Of a DNA stretch of 64,000 nt, positions 10,082 to 22,249 are shown in pieces (the stretch's first letter is position 1; each line of letters starts with the position of its first letter). The notes under the pieces were generated by a model, which searched no databases, had not been told where the DNA came from, and saw only the letters and a list, made by a program, of their open reading frames with translations. The position numbers and the translations under genes are program-made. The DNA comes from Gammaproteobacteria bacterium (GTDB lineage: Bacteria > Pseudomonadota > Gammaproteobacteria > UBA4575): positions 1,037,869 to 1,101,868 of the forward strand of contig JAWPMW010000001.1 of the NCBI GenBank assembly GCA_033344735.1, read 5' to 3'.

Positions 10082-11593
10082 TCAGGAAATTTTTGTCGTC
10101 AGTGCATAGTTAAGAACTCTTTCTAGTGAAGGCTGCAAATAATCCACTAGAGGTGCTGGCCATACACCCAATAAAATCACCATGACCGCCAAAGTCAGTA
10201 ATATTAGAAACTCTCGCGAATTAACATCTTGCAAAGCTGTCACAGTGTCATTTAATACCTCACCAAATATCACTCGTTTCACTAACCATAAAGAATAAGC
10301 TGCGCCTACAATTAAGGTAACAGCTGCTAATGCCGCATACCATAAACTGGCATCAAAACTGGCAACAATCACCATGAATTCTCCAACGAAACCAGAAGTA
10401 CCAGGTAAACCTGAATTAGCCATTGCAAACAACACCATAAATGCTGCGAAAACCGGCATGCTATTTACGACACCTTGATAATCATCAATATTGCGCGAAT
10501 GCATGCGATCATAGAGAACACCGACACATAAAAATAAAGCACCCGATATAAATCCATGCGAAATCATTTGAATCATTCCACCTTGCAAAGCCAACATTTG
10601 AAAATCAGTATTACCAAGACTAATCTGATATATAACAAAAAATCCTAAGGTAACAAAACCCATATGAGCGATTGACGAATACGCGATTAGCTTTTTCATG
10701 TCTTTCTGAGCAAGCGCTACAAATCCGATATAGACAATTGCAATTAACGACATCGCAATCAGCAACCAATCTAACTCACGACTAGCATCAGGTGTAATTG
10801 GAAGATTAAATCGCAAAAATCCATAACCACCAATTTTCAACATAATTGCTGCCAATATTACTGACCCACCAGTTGGAGCCTCAACGTGCGCATCAGGAAG
10901 CCATGTGTGAACTGGCCACATAGGCACCTTGACCGCAAAGGCAATTAAGAAAGCTAAAAAGATTGGTATTTGGATATGTAATGGAATAGCCACCTCATAC
11001 AATCGTGCTATTTCAAAAGTATTAGTTTGCGAATATAAATATAACAATGCAATCAACATAAACACCGAACCAAAGAATGTGTATAAAAAGAATTTAATAG
11101 TTGCATACACACGTCTCGGGCCACCCCAAATTCCTATAATTAAAAACATAGGAATAAGCATTGCCTCAAAAAATACATAAAACAGCATGGCATCCATTGC
11201 ACAGAAAACACCAACCATTAGCCCTTCGAGCAGTAAAAATGCAGCAAGGTAATTATGGACTTGATGTTTTATGTTAGTCCAACTTGCAATTACCACTATC
11301 AGTGTCATGAATATTGTTAACACTATTAATGTGATCGACACTGCATCAGCGCCTAATGCATAATATATATCAAACGACTCAATCCAATTGCGCCTTTCAA
11401 CAAATTGCATTTCAGCACTAATATGGGATTTAGAAATCAGCAACACACCGAGAATCATTTCCACGACGGAGACAAGCAAGGCAAACCACTTCATCCCCTC
11501 ACCGATCTCTCTACCCATTAACATAATCAGGACAGACGCCAAAATTGGCATCCAAATGAGTAGACTGAGAATAGGAATTTCCATGAGCTCCAC
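10082..11593 (-). CDS. nuoM: NADH-quinone oxidoreductase subunit M
   Basis: Antiporter-like proton channel subunit of complex I, 503 residues, about 14 helices. The conserved FFEAMLIPMFLIIGIWGG (helix 5 glutamate) and KVPMWPVHTWLPDAHVEAP are present. The first codon at 11593 is GTG, one base after nuoL; an ATG three codons further in, at 11584, is an alternative start. Confidence 0.98.
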   Translation of the reverse strand: MELMEIPILSLLIWMPILASVLIMLMGREIGEGMKWFALLVSVVEMILGVLLISKSHISAEMQFVERRNWIESFDIYYALGADAVSITLIVLTIFMTLIVVIASWTNIKHQVHNYLAAFLLLEGLMVGVFCAMDAMLFYVFFEAMLIPMFLIIGIWGGPRRVYATIKFFLYTFFGSVFMLIALLYLYSQTNTFEIARLYEVAIPLHIQIPIFLAFLIAFAVKVPMWPVHTWLPDAHVEAPTGGSVILAAIMLKIGGYGFLRFNLPITPDASRELDWLLIAMSLIAIVYIGFVALAQKDMKKLIAYSSIAHMGFVTLGFFVIYQISLGNTDFQMLALQGGMIQMISHGFISGALFLCVGVLYDRMHSRNIDDYQGVVNSMPVFAAFMVLFAMANSGLPGTSGFVGEFMVIVASFDASLWYAALAAVTLIVGAAYSLWLVKRVIFGEVLNDTVTALQDVNSREFLILLTLAVMVILLGVWPAPLVDYLQPSLERVLNYALTTKIS

Positions 11594-11594
11594 T

Positions 11595-13553
11595 CTAATT
11601 CTGGAAATATAAATAAGTTAACAAGCCTAACGACCCAATAATCATTGCAAAAGCATATTGGTATAAATAGCCGCTCTGGAATTTACGCAATTGCGTTGAA
11701 ACGCCCCGTACCATACTTGCCGTTCCATTTACCATTAAACCATCAATCAATATTCGATCACCCAATGCAGATGCAACTTTCCCTACTCCCACACCGATTC
11801 CTGCAAAGCCTTTTACAAACAACCAGTCGAATCCATATTTTCTGGTAAGAATGAAATTTGGAATTGCAAATATTGGCGATAGTAGTTTTGGAATATTTGG
11901 GAACAACCAATAACATAAGCACGCAAATACGATTCCGCCCATCAACAAATAAAATGCATAGGTGACAAAGCCATGCTGGACCATTGCTAGAACACCATGA
12001 AAGTGCTCCGCCATTGCACGCATAACACCATGTGTTTCATTTACATAAATGGAGTCAGCAAAAAAGTCTCCGTAAATCATTGGTTGAATAGTGTAGCCAG
12101 CAAATACACTACAAATAGCTAAGATAATTAGCGGCACAGTAACAACTCTAGGTGTTTCATGCACATGCGTATAGGCTTCATCACTCATACGAGGTTTGCC
12201 ATGGAACACTAGAATAAACAATCTTAAGGAATAAAATGCAGTTATAAATACACCAGACAAAACCATCCAATAGACATAATCTGCGCCTGGTAGATCTGAT
12301 AAATGCACCGCCTCAACAATCGACTCCTTGGAAAAGAATCCTGAAAAACCTGGGAAACCAATTAGCGCCAATGTGCCAATTAACGACGTTACATAGGTAA
12401 TTGGCATCCGTTTCCATAAACCACCCATTTTGCGAATATTTTGCTCATGATGCATAGCAATAATGACAGAGCCTGCCGCCAAGAATAATAATGCTTTAAA
12501 AAATGCATGCGTATAAAGATGAAAAATTGCTAAGGAATAAGCAGAGACGCCAAGCGCCACGGTCATATAACCCAGTTGTGACAAGGTAGAATATGCAATA
12601 ACTTTTTTAATGTCGTCCTGAACAGTTGCTACTAAGCCCATAAAGAACGCTGTGATTGCACCAATAAACATAATGAATAGTAACGCGGTATCACTCAACT
12701 CAAACAATGGGGACATGCGAGCTACCATAAATATGCCTGCGGTTACCATGGTAGCTGCATGTATTAATGCTGAGATTGGTGTTGGGCCTTCCATAGAATC
12801 TGGCAACCACACATGCAATGGCACTTGCGCCGACTTACCCATCGCGCCAACAAATAATGCAATACAGATAAATGTTACCAATGGCACTTGAATTGCGCTT
12901 GTGATTTGCAATTGCGAATCTACCAAAGTTGGTGCTACTGAAAATACTTGTGAATAATCCAAGCTAGATGTGGAAACAGCAATTGCAGCAATTCCCAAGA
13001 GAAATCCGAAGTCACCAACACGATTAATTAAGAATGCCTTAATATTTGCCAATATCGCGGAAGGTCGTGTATACCAAAAACCAATAAGCAAATACGACAC
13101 TAAACCTACCGCTTCCCAACCAAAGAATAACTGTAAGAAGTTGTTAGACATCACCAACATCAACATTGAAAATGTAAATAATGAGATGTAACTAAAGAAA
13201 CGCTTATAACCTGGATCTTCATGCATGTATCCAATAGTGTAGACATGCACCATTAGCGACACAGAAGTGACTACTAACATCATAGTAACAGTCAAGGAAT
13301 CGATTAAAAATCCAATCCCCATTGAAAAACTACCAATACTAGCCCACTCATAGACAGAGAAATTTTGCGGCTCAAAATTTGTTTGAAACAATTCATAAAA
13401 AATTATGCTAGATGCAATTAACGAAATTGTCACACCGCCAATGGTGATCAGGTGAGCATGAGAACGAGTTAACCATCTGCCTAGCAGGCCTACGAGGGCT
13501 GATCCTGCCAAAGGGGCAAGCACAGTGATTAAACATAAATGCAAGACAGACAT
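11595..13553 (-). CDS. nuoL: NADH-quinone oxidoreductase subunit L
   Basis: Largest antiporter-like subunit of complex I, at the distal end of the membrane arm, with the C-terminal lateral helix. The 652-residue chain carries FFGWEAVGLVSYLLIGFW and KSAQVPLHVWLPDSMEGPTP, and a transmembrane segment at the extreme C-terminus. It begins 3 bases after nuoK. Confidence 0.98.
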   Translation of the reverse strand: MSVLHLCLITVLAPLAGSALVGLLGRWLTRSHAHLITIGGVTISLIASSIIFYELFQTNFEPQNFSVYEWASIGSFSMGIGFLIDSLTVTMMLVVTSVSLMVHVYTIGYMHEDPGYKRFFSYISLFTFSMLMLVMSNNFLQLFFGWEAVGLVSYLLIGFWYTRPSAILANIKAFLINRVGDFGFLLGIAAIAVSTSSLDYSQVFSVAPTLVDSQLQITSAIQVPLVTFICIALFVGAMGKSAQVPLHVWLPDSMEGPTPISALIHAATMVTAGIFMVARMSPLFELSDTALLFIMFIGAITAFFMGLVATVQDDIKKVIAYSTLSQLGYMTVALGVSAYSLAIFHLYTHAFFKALLFLAAGSVIIAMHHEQNIRKMGGLWKRMPITYVTSLIGTLALIGFPGFSGFFSKESIVEAVHLSDLPGADYVYWMVLSGVFITAFYSLRLFILVFHGKPRMSDEAYTHVHETPRVVTVPLIILAICSVFAGYTIQPMIYGDFFADSIYVNETHGVMRAMAEHFHGVLAMVQHGFVTYAFYLLMGGIVFACLCYWLFPNIPKLLSPIFAIPNFILTRKYGFDWLFVKGFAGIGVGVGKVASALGDRILIDGLMVNGTASMVRGVSTQLRKFQSGYLYQYAFAMIIGSLGLLTYLYFQN

Positions 13554-13556
13554 GCG

Positions 13557-13862
13557 TTAGCCCTTCATCTCGTCAAGATCTTGCACGTTAATGGTTCCAC
13601 GATTACGAAATACCACAACGAGTATGGCTAAACCGATAGCAGCTTCAGCTGCAGCCACTGTAAGTATAAAAAATACGAACACTTGACCAGCTAAATCATT
13701 TAGATAATACGAGAATGCAACAAAATTTATGTTCACAGCTAACAACATTAGCTCTATGGACATTAGCAATACGATTAAATTTTTGCGGTTCATAAAAATG
13801 CCTGCTACCGCAAGAGAAAAGAGAATAGCACCAAGAACAAGGAAATGAGTAATTGTAATCAT
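13557..13862 (-). CDS. nuoK: NADH-quinone oxidoreductase subunit K
   Basis: Three-helix membrane subunit of complex I, 101 residues, the usual length. Conserved glutamates in helices 2 and 3 are visible in [18 protein letters not shown] and [17 protein letters not shown]; these form part of the central proton pathway. It starts 11 bases after nuoJ. Confidence 0.98.
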   Translation of the reverse strand: MITITHFLVLGAILFSLAVAGIFMNRKNLIVLLMSIELMLLAVNINFVAFSYYLNDLAGQVFVFFILTVAAAEAAIGLAILVVVFRNRGTINVQDLDEMKG

Positions 13863-13873
13863 ATCGTCAGCAC

Positions 13874-14476
13874 TTAATACTCTTTCTTATTCTCACTTGG
13901 CAAAGAAACTATTCGCACACGATCTTTAGCTTTTACCTTGACCTGCTCTGAAGGATTTTGACTTTGCGTTAGAGGGCGTTGGCGCAGCGTCAGCACAATC
14001 GCCGCAATAATTGCAACTAACAGAATTACAGCAGCCGTCTCAAATGGTAGCAAATAATCTGTATATAAAATCTTACCCAGCTCGTGAGTATTTCCCAGCT
14101 CTTGAGCACTGTGAGATGCGCGCTCAATCCTAAATTCTTTAGAAATAACTATAAGTACAAGTTCAGCAATCATAACTAATGCAACTACAATCGCGACCGG
14201 CATAAATTTCACAAAGCCTTCTCGTATCTTTGCTGTATTGATATTTAACATCATCACAACAAATAAGAACAACACCATTACCGCACCAACATAAACCAGT
14301 ACTAACGTAATCGCTAAGAACTCTGCTTCAAGTAATAACCATATTGCCGAAGAAGTGAAAAACACTAACACCAAGCTCAATATAGAGTGCACAGTATTTT
14401 TTGCTGTAATCATCCGCAACGCAGCCACAACCATAATGGCAGAGAAAAAATAAAATATGATTAATTCAAATGACAT
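13874..14476 (-). CDS. nuoJ: NADH-quinone oxidoreductase subunit J
   Basis: Five-helix membrane subunit of complex I, 200 residues. The helix 3 region [19 protein letters not shown], which contains the pi-bulge in known structures, is conserved. The C-terminal ~35 residues are hydrophilic and basic, as is common. It lies between nuoI and nuoK in standard order. Confidence 0.98.
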   Translation of the reverse strand: MSFELIIFYFFSAIMVVAALRMITAKNTVHSILSLVLVFFTSSAIWLLLEAEFLAITLVLVYVGAVMVLFLFVVMMLNINTAKIREGFVKFMPVAIVVALVMIAELVLIVISKEFRIERASHSAQELGNTHELGKILYTDYLLPFETAAVILLVAIIAAIVLTLRQRPLTQSQNPSEQVKVKAKDRVRIVSLPSENKKEY

Positions 14477-14493
14477 AAAAAATAATCAAACAA

Positions 14494-14973
14494 TTAGCGA
14501 TACACGGCATCGGTTTCACGGTCTTGGGCAATTTGTTCTTCATATTTTTCTCCAATTGCCAGCAAATCTTGTTTCTTCATAATTTGTTCGCCGCGGTTTT
14601 CAAAGTGGTATTCAAAGTTTCTTGTCTCTACAATGGCATCTACTGGACAAGCTTCCTCACAAAACCCGCAGTAAATGCATTTAAATAAATCAATGTCGTA
14701 ACGTGTGGTTCTTCTTGTGCCATCGTCGCGCTCATCTGTATCAATGGTAATCGCTAGCGCAGGACATACTGCTTCACATAATTTACATCCGATACATCGT
14801 TCTTCACCACTGGGATAGCGTCGCAATGCATGCAACCCACGAAAACGAGGAGATTGAGGTGTTTTCTCTTCTGGATATTGAATAGTTATTTTCTTTGCAC
14901 CGAGTTTTCTGCCTGTCACAGACAAACCTTTGAACAATTCCCACAAGGAAAAACTTTTAAGAAAATGTATCAT
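14494..14973 (-). CDS. nuoI: NADH-quinone oxidoreductase subunit I (two 4Fe-4S clusters)
   Basis: Ferredoxin-like peripheral-arm subunit that passes electrons to N2. Two complete CxxCxxCxxxCP motifs supply clusters N6a and N6b: C60, C63, C66, C70 and C99, C102, C105, C109. The 159-residue length is usual. An amphipathic N-terminus probably lies on the membrane surface. Confidence 0.98.
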   Translation of the reverse strand: MIHFLKSFSLWELFKGLSVTGRKLGAKKITIQYPEEKTPQSPRFRGLHALRRYPSGEERCIGCKLCEAVCPALAITIDTDERDDGTRRTTRYDIDLFKCIYCGFCEEACPVDAIVETRNFEYHFENRGEQIMKKQDLLAIGEKYEEQIAQDRETDAVYR

Positions 14974-15013
14974 TGATATAACTTCCTAATTACTCGCAAT
15001 TGCTTATATGCAG

Positions 15014-16072
15014 TTAATCGAACCATGGCCCAACCCCATAAGCAATTGCTACACCTTCAACGAAAATCCAAACTAATGTCACCGGAATTAACACTTTCCA
15101 ACCCAAGCGCATAATCTGGTCGTATCGATAACGTGGGAATGTAGCGCGAAACCACAAGAAGCAGAATATAAAGAACGATGTTTTCATGAAGAACCAGTGC
15201 GGGCCAGAATCGAACACCGCACCAATAACAGGTGCATTTACCAGTCCATTCACATTTTCAAATGGACTCAACCAGCCCCCCAAGAAAAGCAACGCAGTCA
15301 ATGCAGAAATTAAAATTATGTTGGCATACTCAGCAAGAAAGAAAACCGCAAACCCCATTCCAGAATATTCCACATGAAATCCTGCAACAATTTCTGACTC
15401 GCCTTCTGCCACATCAAATGGTGCGCGATTAGTTTCAGCAACTCCCGAAATTAAATACACTAAAAATAGCGGTAACAATGGTAACCAATACCAGTGTGTA
15501 ACACCGCCGCTTTGCTCATTAACGATATCCGTTAGATTCAAACTACCACTGGCCATTAATACGCCAACCAATGCAAAACCCATCGCTATTTCATAAGAGA
15601 CTATTTGTGCTGCAGAACGCAATGCGCCTAATAAGGCATACTTTGAGTTCGATGCCCAACCAGCAACAATCACTCCGTAAACACCCATTGATGTCAACGC
15701 AAGTACATATAGCAATCCTGCATTGATATTTGAGAATTGAACACCTTCAGTCAAAGGTATTACTGCCCACGCACCTAAGGCGGGCACGATAGATAATACT
15801 GGTGCTACTCGAAATAAAAATTGACTAGATTTTCTTGGAAGAATCATCTCCTTAGTCAGCAACTTCAACGCATCAGCAATTGGTTGCAACCATCCTCTTG
15901 GACCAACACGATTAGGCCCAATACGAACTTGTATGTATCCTATAATTTTACGTTCAGCAAAAGTTACATAAGCCACAGCACCCATTAATGCCAACAAAAA
16001 TATAACAACCAATACCGAGGTAATAAATAAATCTCTGTACAGTTCTGGAATGGCATACCAATAAGACATCAT
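15014..16072 (-). CDS. nuoH: NADH-quinone oxidoreductase subunit H
   Basis: Membrane subunit that forms the quinone chamber with NuoB and NuoD; 352 residues and about 8-9 helices. Family signatures are [20 protein letters not shown] and [20 protein letters not shown], which carry the conserved acidic residues of the E-channel. It starts 2 bases after nuoG. Confidence 0.98.
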   Translation of the reverse strand: MMSYWYAIPELYRDLFITSVLVVIFLLALMGAVAYVTFAERKIIGYIQVRIGPNRVGPRGWLQPIADALKLLTKEMILPRKSSQFLFRVAPVLSIVPALGAWAVIPLTEGVQFSNINAGLLYVLALTSMGVYGVIVAGWASNSKYALLGALRSAAQIVSYEIAMGFALVGVLMASGSLNLTDIVNEQSGGVTHWYWLPLLPLFLVYLISGVAETNRAPFDVAEGESEIVAGFHVEYSGMGFAVFFLAEYANIILISALTALLFLGGWLSPFENVNGLVNAPVIGAVFDSGPHWFFMKTSFFIFCFLWFRATFPRYRYDQIMRLGWKVLIPVTLVWIFVEGVAIAYGVGPWFD

Positions 16073-16074
16073 CG

Positions 16075-18471
16075 TTAAGCCACCGATAAATTTTTAAGTT
16101 CTACTGCTACAAAGAAACCACTAAGTTTTTCACTCCTAGGCAAACCTCTTGGTATATGAACAGTGCCGGGTAAAATATCATTATTAATGACACATTTAAA
16201 AATACCACTATAATCTCCTTGCGAGACCTTGACCCACTTACCCTCAATCAAGCCATGCTTCTCTACATCAATGACATTTACCATCATGACTGACTCGTCA
16301 AGATTTTGCGCTTGCTTTAAAGAACTGGCATTTCTGACAATTGCATCTATAGAATAAATTGGTGTAGCACCCGTACTAAATATTACATCGGACTCCCAAT
16401 GCTTGATATCCACATCAGGAAAAGAAGGCAATACGTTGCTAAATTCAAAAGAACTATCTAACTGCTGAGAAATTTCCTTACGAACATCTTCAATACTGAG
16501 GTAATCAAACTCTTCAAGCTCTAATTCCGAACCTAACATGCGAAGAATTTTCCAGCCATCTTTCACATCTTCATCTGCCTCAACAACCTTTGAATAAGAT
16601 TGCCATCTTCCCTCCATATTAATCTTAGTGCCTTCCGCTTCGGCATAGCATTTAATTGGCAACATCCAATCACAGTATTGCTGCATGGCTTCAGTTGTAA
16701 ATGAGTTAATTGCAATTACTTGTTCTGCTTGCTCAAGCGCTCTTAAAGTTTCTACAGGTAATACACAGTCCCACTCCGGCTCAAGACCTATTAACACTAA
16801 AACTTTTCTCGGTGACTGAATCATTTGCTGGTAAGTCATACCAGGTTCGTCAATCGCTTGAGACATAATGGCCCTATGCGGCAATACTCCCAATAATGAT
16901 GCACCACTAGCATTTGATGCTGTCGATATGTAACCAAATGTTGATTCAGTTAATTGCGCCAAACAAAATGAAACAGCCCTTAAATTTGAGTATTCATAAT
17001 GATGCTGCATTAAGCTGCCTATCAACACAGTACTATTTTCTTTATCTAATAATGCTTTTGCGATGCCAGCCATATCATCATCGAATTTAGCGCTTGACAA
17101 TAATGATTGCCATTCACTAGGAGCTTTATGCTTAGCACTGTTATTTAATCCGGCCAACAGGCCTATTAATCTCGCCAACCATTCTTGTGGCTTCACAATA
17201 ATATTGCCAGATAAGCTCATGTGGAATTCACAATGATGCGGATTTACTACAAAGACCTTAGCGCCACGTGCACTTGCCTTACGTACTTTATGTGCAAGCA
17301 TTGGCTGCTCATTACGCAAATCAGAGCCAATAATTAAAATCGCATCTTGTTTTTCCAAGTTTGCGATATTTTGTCCGAGCCAAGGAAATGCCGGATCTGA
17401 ATCTTGGTGCTGAAAATCAATTTGATTTACTCGATGATCAATATTGTTAACACCTAATGCACGAGCAATCTTTTGAGTTAAATATAATTCTTCATTACTT
17501 TGATTTGGACTAATCAAAAATCCAACATCATCAGCATCATATTTTTTCAAAATTGCCGCAATCGAACTCAATGCATCTGACCAATGCAATTGTTTCCACT
17601 CTTCGGCGTCTTTATACATCACATGCTTTAATCTATTATCGCTATACATACCTTCATAGCTAAAACGATCTCTATCCGAAATCCAGGTTTCATTAACGTC
17701 AGGATTCTCTTGAGGAACAACACGAATTACTTCATTACGTAGTGTATGCATTATCAAGTTGGAGCCGAATGAATCGTGCGCACTAATATTACTTTGCTCG
17801 ACCATCTCCCACGCACGCGCTTTCATACGCGATGGTTTTGCATTCAGCGCACCGACGGGACATAGATCAATCACATTTCCAGACAACTCAGACGATAGAG
17901 ACTTCTCAACATAGGTACCAATTTCCATAAACTCACCACGACCTGTCGCGCCAAGCTCACTGACACCTGCAATTTCATTACCAAACCTCACGCAGCGCGT
18001 ACAATGAATACAGCGTGTCATGTCTGTTGAAACCAGTGGCCCAATATTTTTATCTCGCACAACTCGCTTTCTTTCATTGAAGCGACTCACATCACTACCA
18101 TAGCCCATCGCAACATCTTGCAGTTCGCACTCGCCACCTTGATCACACACCGGGCAATCTAAAGGATGATTAATTAATAAGAATTCCATCGTGCCTTTTT
18201 GTGCATCTAATGCTAACTCTGAACGAGTAAAAACTTTCATCCCATCACTCACAGGTGTTGCACAGGCAGGTAACGGTTTTGGTGCTTTTTCAACTTCGAC
18301 CATACACATGCGACAGTTAGCAGCAACGGATAAATGTTTGTGGTAACAAAATCTTGGAATACTTACTCCTGCTTGGTCTGCAACTTCGATGAGCATTGCA
18401 TTACGTGGTGCCTGTACATCCACACCATCGATTGTGACTGTGACCAAATCTTTTTGGTTTTGATCCGTCAT
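16075..18471 (-). CDS. nuoG: NADH-quinone oxidoreductase subunit G
   Basis: Large iron-sulfur subunit of the peripheral arm, 798 residues. Ligands are visible for N1b (C42, C53, C56, C70), N5 (H102, C106, C109, C115) and N4 (C154, C157, C160, C204). The later CxxCxxxC motif that holds the extra cluster N7 in E. coli is absent: the corresponding stretch has no cysteines. The remaining ~570 residues form the molybdopterin oxidoreductase-like domain. It starts 3 bases after nuoF. Confidence 0.98.
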   Translation of the reverse strand: MTDQNQKDLVTVTIDGVDVQAPRNAMLIEVADQAGVSIPRFCYHKHLSVAANCRMCMVEVEKAPKPLPACATPVSDGMKVFTRSELALDAQKGTMEFLLINHPLDCPVCDQGGECELQDVAMGYGSDVSRFNERKRVVRDKNIGPLVSTDMTRCIHCTRCVRFGNEIAGVSELGATGRGEFMEIGTYVEKSLSSELSGNVIDLCPVGALNAKPSRMKARAWEMVEQSNISAHDSFGSNLIMHTLRNEVIRVVPQENPDVNETWISDRDRFSYEGMYSDNRLKHVMYKDAEEWKQLHWSDALSSIAAILKKYDADDVGFLISPNQSNEELYLTQKIARALGVNNIDHRVNQIDFQHQDSDPAFPWLGQNIANLEKQDAILIIGSDLRNEQPMLAHKVRKASARGAKVFVVNPHHCEFHMSLSGNIIVKPQEWLARLIGLLAGLNNSAKHKAPSEWQSLLSSAKFDDDMAGIAKALLDKENSTVLIGSLMQHHYEYSNLRAVSFCLAQLTESTFGYISTASNASGASLLGVLPHRAIMSQAIDEPGMTYQQMIQSPRKVLVLIGLEPEWDCVLPVETLRALEQAEQVIAINSFTTEAMQQYCDWMLPIKCYAEAEGTKINMEGRWQSYSKVVEADEDVKDGWKILRMLGSELELEEFDYLSIEDVRKEISQQLDSSFEFSNVLPSFPDVDIKHWESDVIFSTGATPIYSIDAIVRNASSLKQAQNLDESVMMVNVIDVEKHGLIEGKWVKVSQGDYSGIFKCVINNDILPGTVHIPRGLPRSEKLSGFFVAVELKNLSVA

Positions 18472-18474
18472 AGT

Positions 18475-19761
18475 CTACGCCGCATTTTCTTGTTTTGTGA
18501 CCATACTGTGACCATGCTTTACATAGTGAACAAATTCTTCACGGTAATGCTGTATAAAACTTTGCACAGGCATTGCAGCCGCATCACCCAATGCACAAAT
18601 AGTTCTTCCTTTTATTTTCCCGGCGACATCATCAAGTGTATCGATATCTGACAACTTGCCTTCACCTCTGACGATTCTTGTTAGCATTCTATAAAGCCAG
18701 CCGGTACCTTCTCTGCACGGTGTGCACTGTCCACACGATTCAGAAAAATAAAAACGTGAAATACGCCGCAGTACTTTCACCATGTCTGTTGCGTCATCCA
18801 TCACTACTACTGCACCAGAACCCAAGAAAGAACCTGCCGCTCCGATAGAGTCGTAATCCATATTTGTTTGCATCATGATCTCACCAGGTATTACTGGTAC
18901 CGACGAACCTCCTGGAATGACTGCTTTAAGCTTTCCACCATTCCATACGCCACCTGCCATATCTAGTACTTCACTAAATGGAGTGCCTAGTGGTATTTCA
19001 TAATTACCTGGCTTAGCTACATGACCAGACACAGAAAAACATTTCACGCCACCGTTATTAGGAATGCCCAAATTTGCAAACCATTCTGAGCCTTTATTAA
19101 TAATAGAAGGCACAGAAGCTAAACTTTCAGTGTTATTTATAGTAGTTGGACAACCATACAAACCGAACGCTGCTGGAAATGGCGGCTTAAATCTAGGCAG
19201 ACCTTTTTTACCTTCTAACGATTCAAGCAATGCAGTTTCTTCACCGCAAATATAAGCACCAGCACCTAATACATCGTATAACTCGAAATCAAAACCAGAA
19301 CCTAATATGTTTTTTCCTATATATCCTTGTTCATACGCTTCACTGAGCGCTTGCTTAAAACGTTTATAAGGTTCATCTATAAATTCGCCACGCATATAGT
19401 TGTAACCTGCGTTAGCACCAATGGCATAACCCGCAATTATCATTCCCTCAACTAATGAATGAGGATTAAAACGAAGTATGTCACGGTCTTTACACGTGCC
19501 CGGCTCTGACTCATCTGAATTACATACCAAATAAGTTGGCTTCTCCGTATTTCTAGGCATAAAACTCCACTTCAAACCAGTAGGGAAGCCTGCACCTCCA
19601 CGACCGCGCAAGCCGGAAGATTTCACTAACTCCACCACATCTTCTGGTGAAATTTTTTCGTGTAATATTTTTTCTAGCGCTTTATACCCACCCACTTTCT
19701 TATATGTTTCAAGCGACCATGGCTCAGTTAAATTACGAGTTTGATATACGACGTCGTCCAT
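18475..19761 (-). CDS. nuoF: NADH-quinone oxidoreductase subunit F (FMN/NADH site)
   Basis: NADH-binding catalytic subunit with FMN and cluster N3, 428 residues. The glycine-rich nucleotide motif [13 protein letters not shown] begins near residue 53, and the N3 ligands lie in [14 protein letters not shown] with a further cysteine in [12 protein letters not shown]. It starts 3 bases after nuoE, so the two are probably translationally coupled. Confidence 0.98.
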   Translation of the reverse strand: MDDVVYQTRNLTEPWSLETYKKVGGYKALEKILHEKISPEDVVELVKSSGLRGRGGAGFPTGLKWSFMPRNTEKPTYLVCNSDESEPGTCKDRDILRFNPHSLVEGMIIAGYAIGANAGYNYMRGEFIDEPYKRFKQALSEAYEQGYIGKNILGSGFDFELYDVLGAGAYICGEETALLESLEGKKGLPRFKPPFPAAFGLYGCPTTINNTESLASVPSIINKGSEWFANLGIPNNGGVKCFSVSGHVAKPGNYEIPLGTPFSEVLDMAGGVWNGGKLKAVIPGGSSVPVIPGEIMMQTNMDYDSIGAAGSFLGSGAVVVMDDATDMVKVLRRISRFYFSESCGQCTPCREGTGWLYRMLTRIVRGEGKLSDIDTLDDVAGKIKGRTICALGDAAAMPVQSFIQHYREEFVHYVKHGHSMVTKQENAA

Positions 19762-19764
19762 TCC

Positions 19765-20259
19765 CTAATCCAATGCATCCAAAATCTCATCGACTTTGGC
19801 TTCGGTTAAATTTTCGTAGTAGACATGATTGACTTGCATCATGGGCGCACCACAACAACCTGCCAAACACTCCTCTTCTTGCTTCAAAAAATATTTTCCA
19901 TCAGGAGTACTTTGGCCGCATTTAATGCTCAACTTATTTTCAATATAGCCCAGCATCTCTTCACCTCCACGCAACATACAAGATAAGTTTGTGCAGACTG
20001 CAATTGTATGTTTGCCTACAGGCTCAAGCTCAAACATGGAATAGAAAGATGCAACTTCATACACAGCAATTGCAGGCATCTGCAATTTATCTGCCAAAGC
20101 ATCCATTTGCTCAACAGGCAAATAACTATACTCGTGCTGAATGGCATGTAAGCCACCCAATACTGCCGATTGTTTTTGGTCATCAGGAAATCTGCGCAAC
20201 CAATCTTCAACTTGATGCTGCACTTCTACCGATAAATTTCTTTGTGTTGTTTTAGTCAT
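19765..20259 (-). CDS. nuoE: NADH-quinone oxidoreductase subunit E (2Fe-2S N1a)
   Basis: Thioredoxin-fold subunit with cluster N1a; the ligands are in the CTNLSC and CLAGCCGAP segments. The ATG at 20259, 4 bases after the nuoD stop, is chosen as start (164 residues, normal length). A longer reading from GTG at 20280 would overlap nuoD by 17 bases and adds no conserved sequence. Confidence 0.96.
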   Translation of the reverse strand: MTKTTQRNLSVEVQHQVEDWLRRFPDDQKQSAVLGGLHAIQHEYSYLPVEQMDALADKLQMPAIAVYEVASFYSMFELEPVGKHTIAVCTNLSCMLRGGEEMLGYIENKLSIKCGQSTPDGKYFLKQEEECLAGCCGAPMMQVNHVYYENLTEAKVDEILDALD

Positions 20260-20263
20260 AGCG

Positions 20264-21517
20264 TTATCGATCAATTTCACCGAACACTATGTCTTGAGTG
20301 CCAATCACTGCAACCACGTCGGCAATCATATGACCTTTAACCATTTCATCTAAAGATGCAAGATGCGCAAACCCTGGCGCCCTAATTTTTAGACGATAAG
20401 GCTTATTTGCTCCATCAGATACCAAATACACACCAAATTCGCCCTTTGGATGTTCAATTGCGGTATACACTTCACCTGGAGGCAAACAATAACCTTCAGT
20501 AAATAATTTGAAATGGTGTATTAGCGCTTCCATATCATCTTTCATGTCAGCTCGAGGCGGCGGCGTGACCTTATGGTCATCGAGCATCACAGGACCTTTA
20601 TTATTTCTTAACCACTCTGCACACTGTTTAATTATTATATTGGACTGACGCATTTCCTCTATACGCACTAAATATCGGTCGTAACAATCTCCATTAACAC
20701 CCACTGGAATAAAGAAATTCATCTTGTCATAAACTTCATAGGGTTGCTTACGTCTTAAATCCCACTCTACTCCAGAACCTCTCAACATTGGCCCGGTAAA
20801 TCCAAGTTGAAGCGCTCGCTCCGGTGACACAATTCCTATATTAACTGTACGCTGTTTCCATATTCGGTTATCTGTTAATAAAGTTTCGTATTCATCAACG
20901 CATGAAGGGAATCGCTGCGTAAAAGAATCGATAAAGTCGAGTAAAGAACCTGACCTTTCCTCGTTTAACTTATTTACTTCTTTATCGTTACGCCATTTAG
21001 AAGTTTCATACTGAGGCATCGTGCCAGGCAAATCACGATACACACCACCCGGACGATAATAAGTTGCATGCATACGTGCGCCAGATACAGCCTCATAACA
21101 ATCCATTAAATCTTCGCGCTCTCTAAATGCATACAAGAACATTGACATTGCACCGACATCAAGCGCATGCGCACCAAGCCATAACAAATGATTCAAAATT
21201 CTAGTTATCTCATCAAACATGACACGTATATATTGCGCACGTTCCGGCGCCTCAATCCCAAGCAACTTCTCAATTGCTAACACGTAACCATGTTCGTTAC
21301 ACATCATCGACACATAATCGAGTCTATCCATGTAACCAATACTTTGATTGTATGGCTTACTTTCTGCTAATTTTTCAGTACCTCGATGCAGTAAACCCAC
21401 ATGAGGATCAGCTCGCTCAATTACTTCCCCGTCTAATTCTAAAATTAAACGCAACACGCCATGAGCAGCAGGATGCTGCGGGCCAAAGTTCATAGTGTAA
21501 TTACGTATCTCAGCCAT
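20264..21517 (-). CDS. nuoD: NADH-quinone oxidoreductase subunit D
   Basis: 49-kDa-type subunit that lines the quinone site, related to the large subunit of NiFe hydrogenases. The 417-residue chain has [14 protein letters not shown] near the N-terminus, with the quinone-binding histidine, and the usual GEIDR C-terminus. It is separate from NuoC, unlike the fused NuoCD of E. coli. It starts 2 bases after nuoC. Confidence 0.98.
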   Translation of the reverse strand: MAEIRNYTMNFGPQHPAAHGVLRLILELDGEVIERADPHVGLLHRGTEKLAESKPYNQSIGYMDRLDYVSMMCNEHGYVLAIEKLLGIEAPERAQYIRVMFDEITRILNHLLWLGAHALDVGAMSMFLYAFREREDLMDCYEAVSGARMHATYYRPGGVYRDLPGTMPQYETSKWRNDKEVNKLNEERSGSLLDFIDSFTQRFPSCVDEYETLLTDNRIWKQRTVNIGIVSPERALQLGFTGPMLRGSGVEWDLRRKQPYEVYDKMNFFIPVGVNGDCYDRYLVRIEEMRQSNIIIKQCAEWLRNNKGPVMLDDHKVTPPPRADMKDDMEALIHHFKLFTEGYCLPPGEVYTAIEHPKGEFGVYLVSDGANKPYRLKIRAPGFAHLASLDEMVKGHMIADVVAVIGTQDIVFGEIDR

Positions 21518-21519
21518 GA

Positions 21520-22239
21520 CTACGACTCTTCTGCGTTAGGTTCTTCGCTATCTGAATAACGATTATCTTCGCGAATTACCTTAGGCACGAGTACTCGAGG
21601 TTCGATAGAAACAGGTTCGTATATTACTCGCTGCTTGGATGGCTCATAACGCACTTCTACATGACCTACTAAAGGAAAATCTTTTCGCAGCGGATGTCCA
21701 ACAAAACCATAGTCAGTTAACAGCCTTCGCATATCTGGATGACCATTAAAAACAATGCCGTATAAATCAAATGCTTCACGCTCATACCAATTAGCACAAT
21801 TCCATATTGAACATACAGAATTGACCATCGGCATTTCATTGTCTTGGCAAAATATTTTCACGCGTAAACGTTGATTTTTAACAACTGACAATAAGTGATA
21901 CACCACAGCGAAACGAGGTGTCTGCATATCATCATCAATAGGATTATCGTCAAACTTAAACCGGCCAAAAGTATTCTCAGAAACTCCACGGCTAAATCCT
22001 GAGCCTGTCGCTTGCTTTGTTTTCCATTCAGTTTTGCCATATTCCAAATAATCAATGCCTGCGACATCCATTAATTGATCAAACTTAAAACTTGACCCAT
22101 CACGTAATTGCGTAAGCAATGAACTTGCCTGATCATTTTTAATAATCAAAGTGAATTCATTACGATCCAACTCAAGCTGGCACTGTTCTTTATCAGCAAG
22201 TACACGCAAGGCCGATTCAAAAGTATCTGTCTGGCTCAT
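21520..22239 (-). CDS. nuoC: NADH-quinone oxidoreductase subunit C
   Basis: 30-kDa-type peripheral subunit. The start is ATG at 22239 ([11 protein letters not shown], 239 residues); reading further upstream would overlap nuoB by over 50 bases. The family signature [29 protein letters not shown]-type block, ending in [12 protein letters not shown], is clear. The C-terminal ~45 residues are charged and variable. Confidence 0.97.
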   Translation of the reverse strand: MSQTDTFESALRVLADKEQCQLELDRNEFTLIIKNDQASSLLTQLRDGSSFKFDQLMDVAGIDYLEYGKTEWKTKQATGSGFSRGVSENTFGRFKFDDNPIDDDMQTPRFAVVYHLLSVVKNQRLRVKIFCQDNEMPMVNSVCSIWNCANWYEREAFDLYGIVFNGHPDMRRLLTDYGFVGHPLRKDFPLVGHVEVRYEPSKQRVIYEPVSIEPRVLVPKVIREDNRYSDSEEPNAEES

Positions 22240-22249
22240 ACGATTTTGA

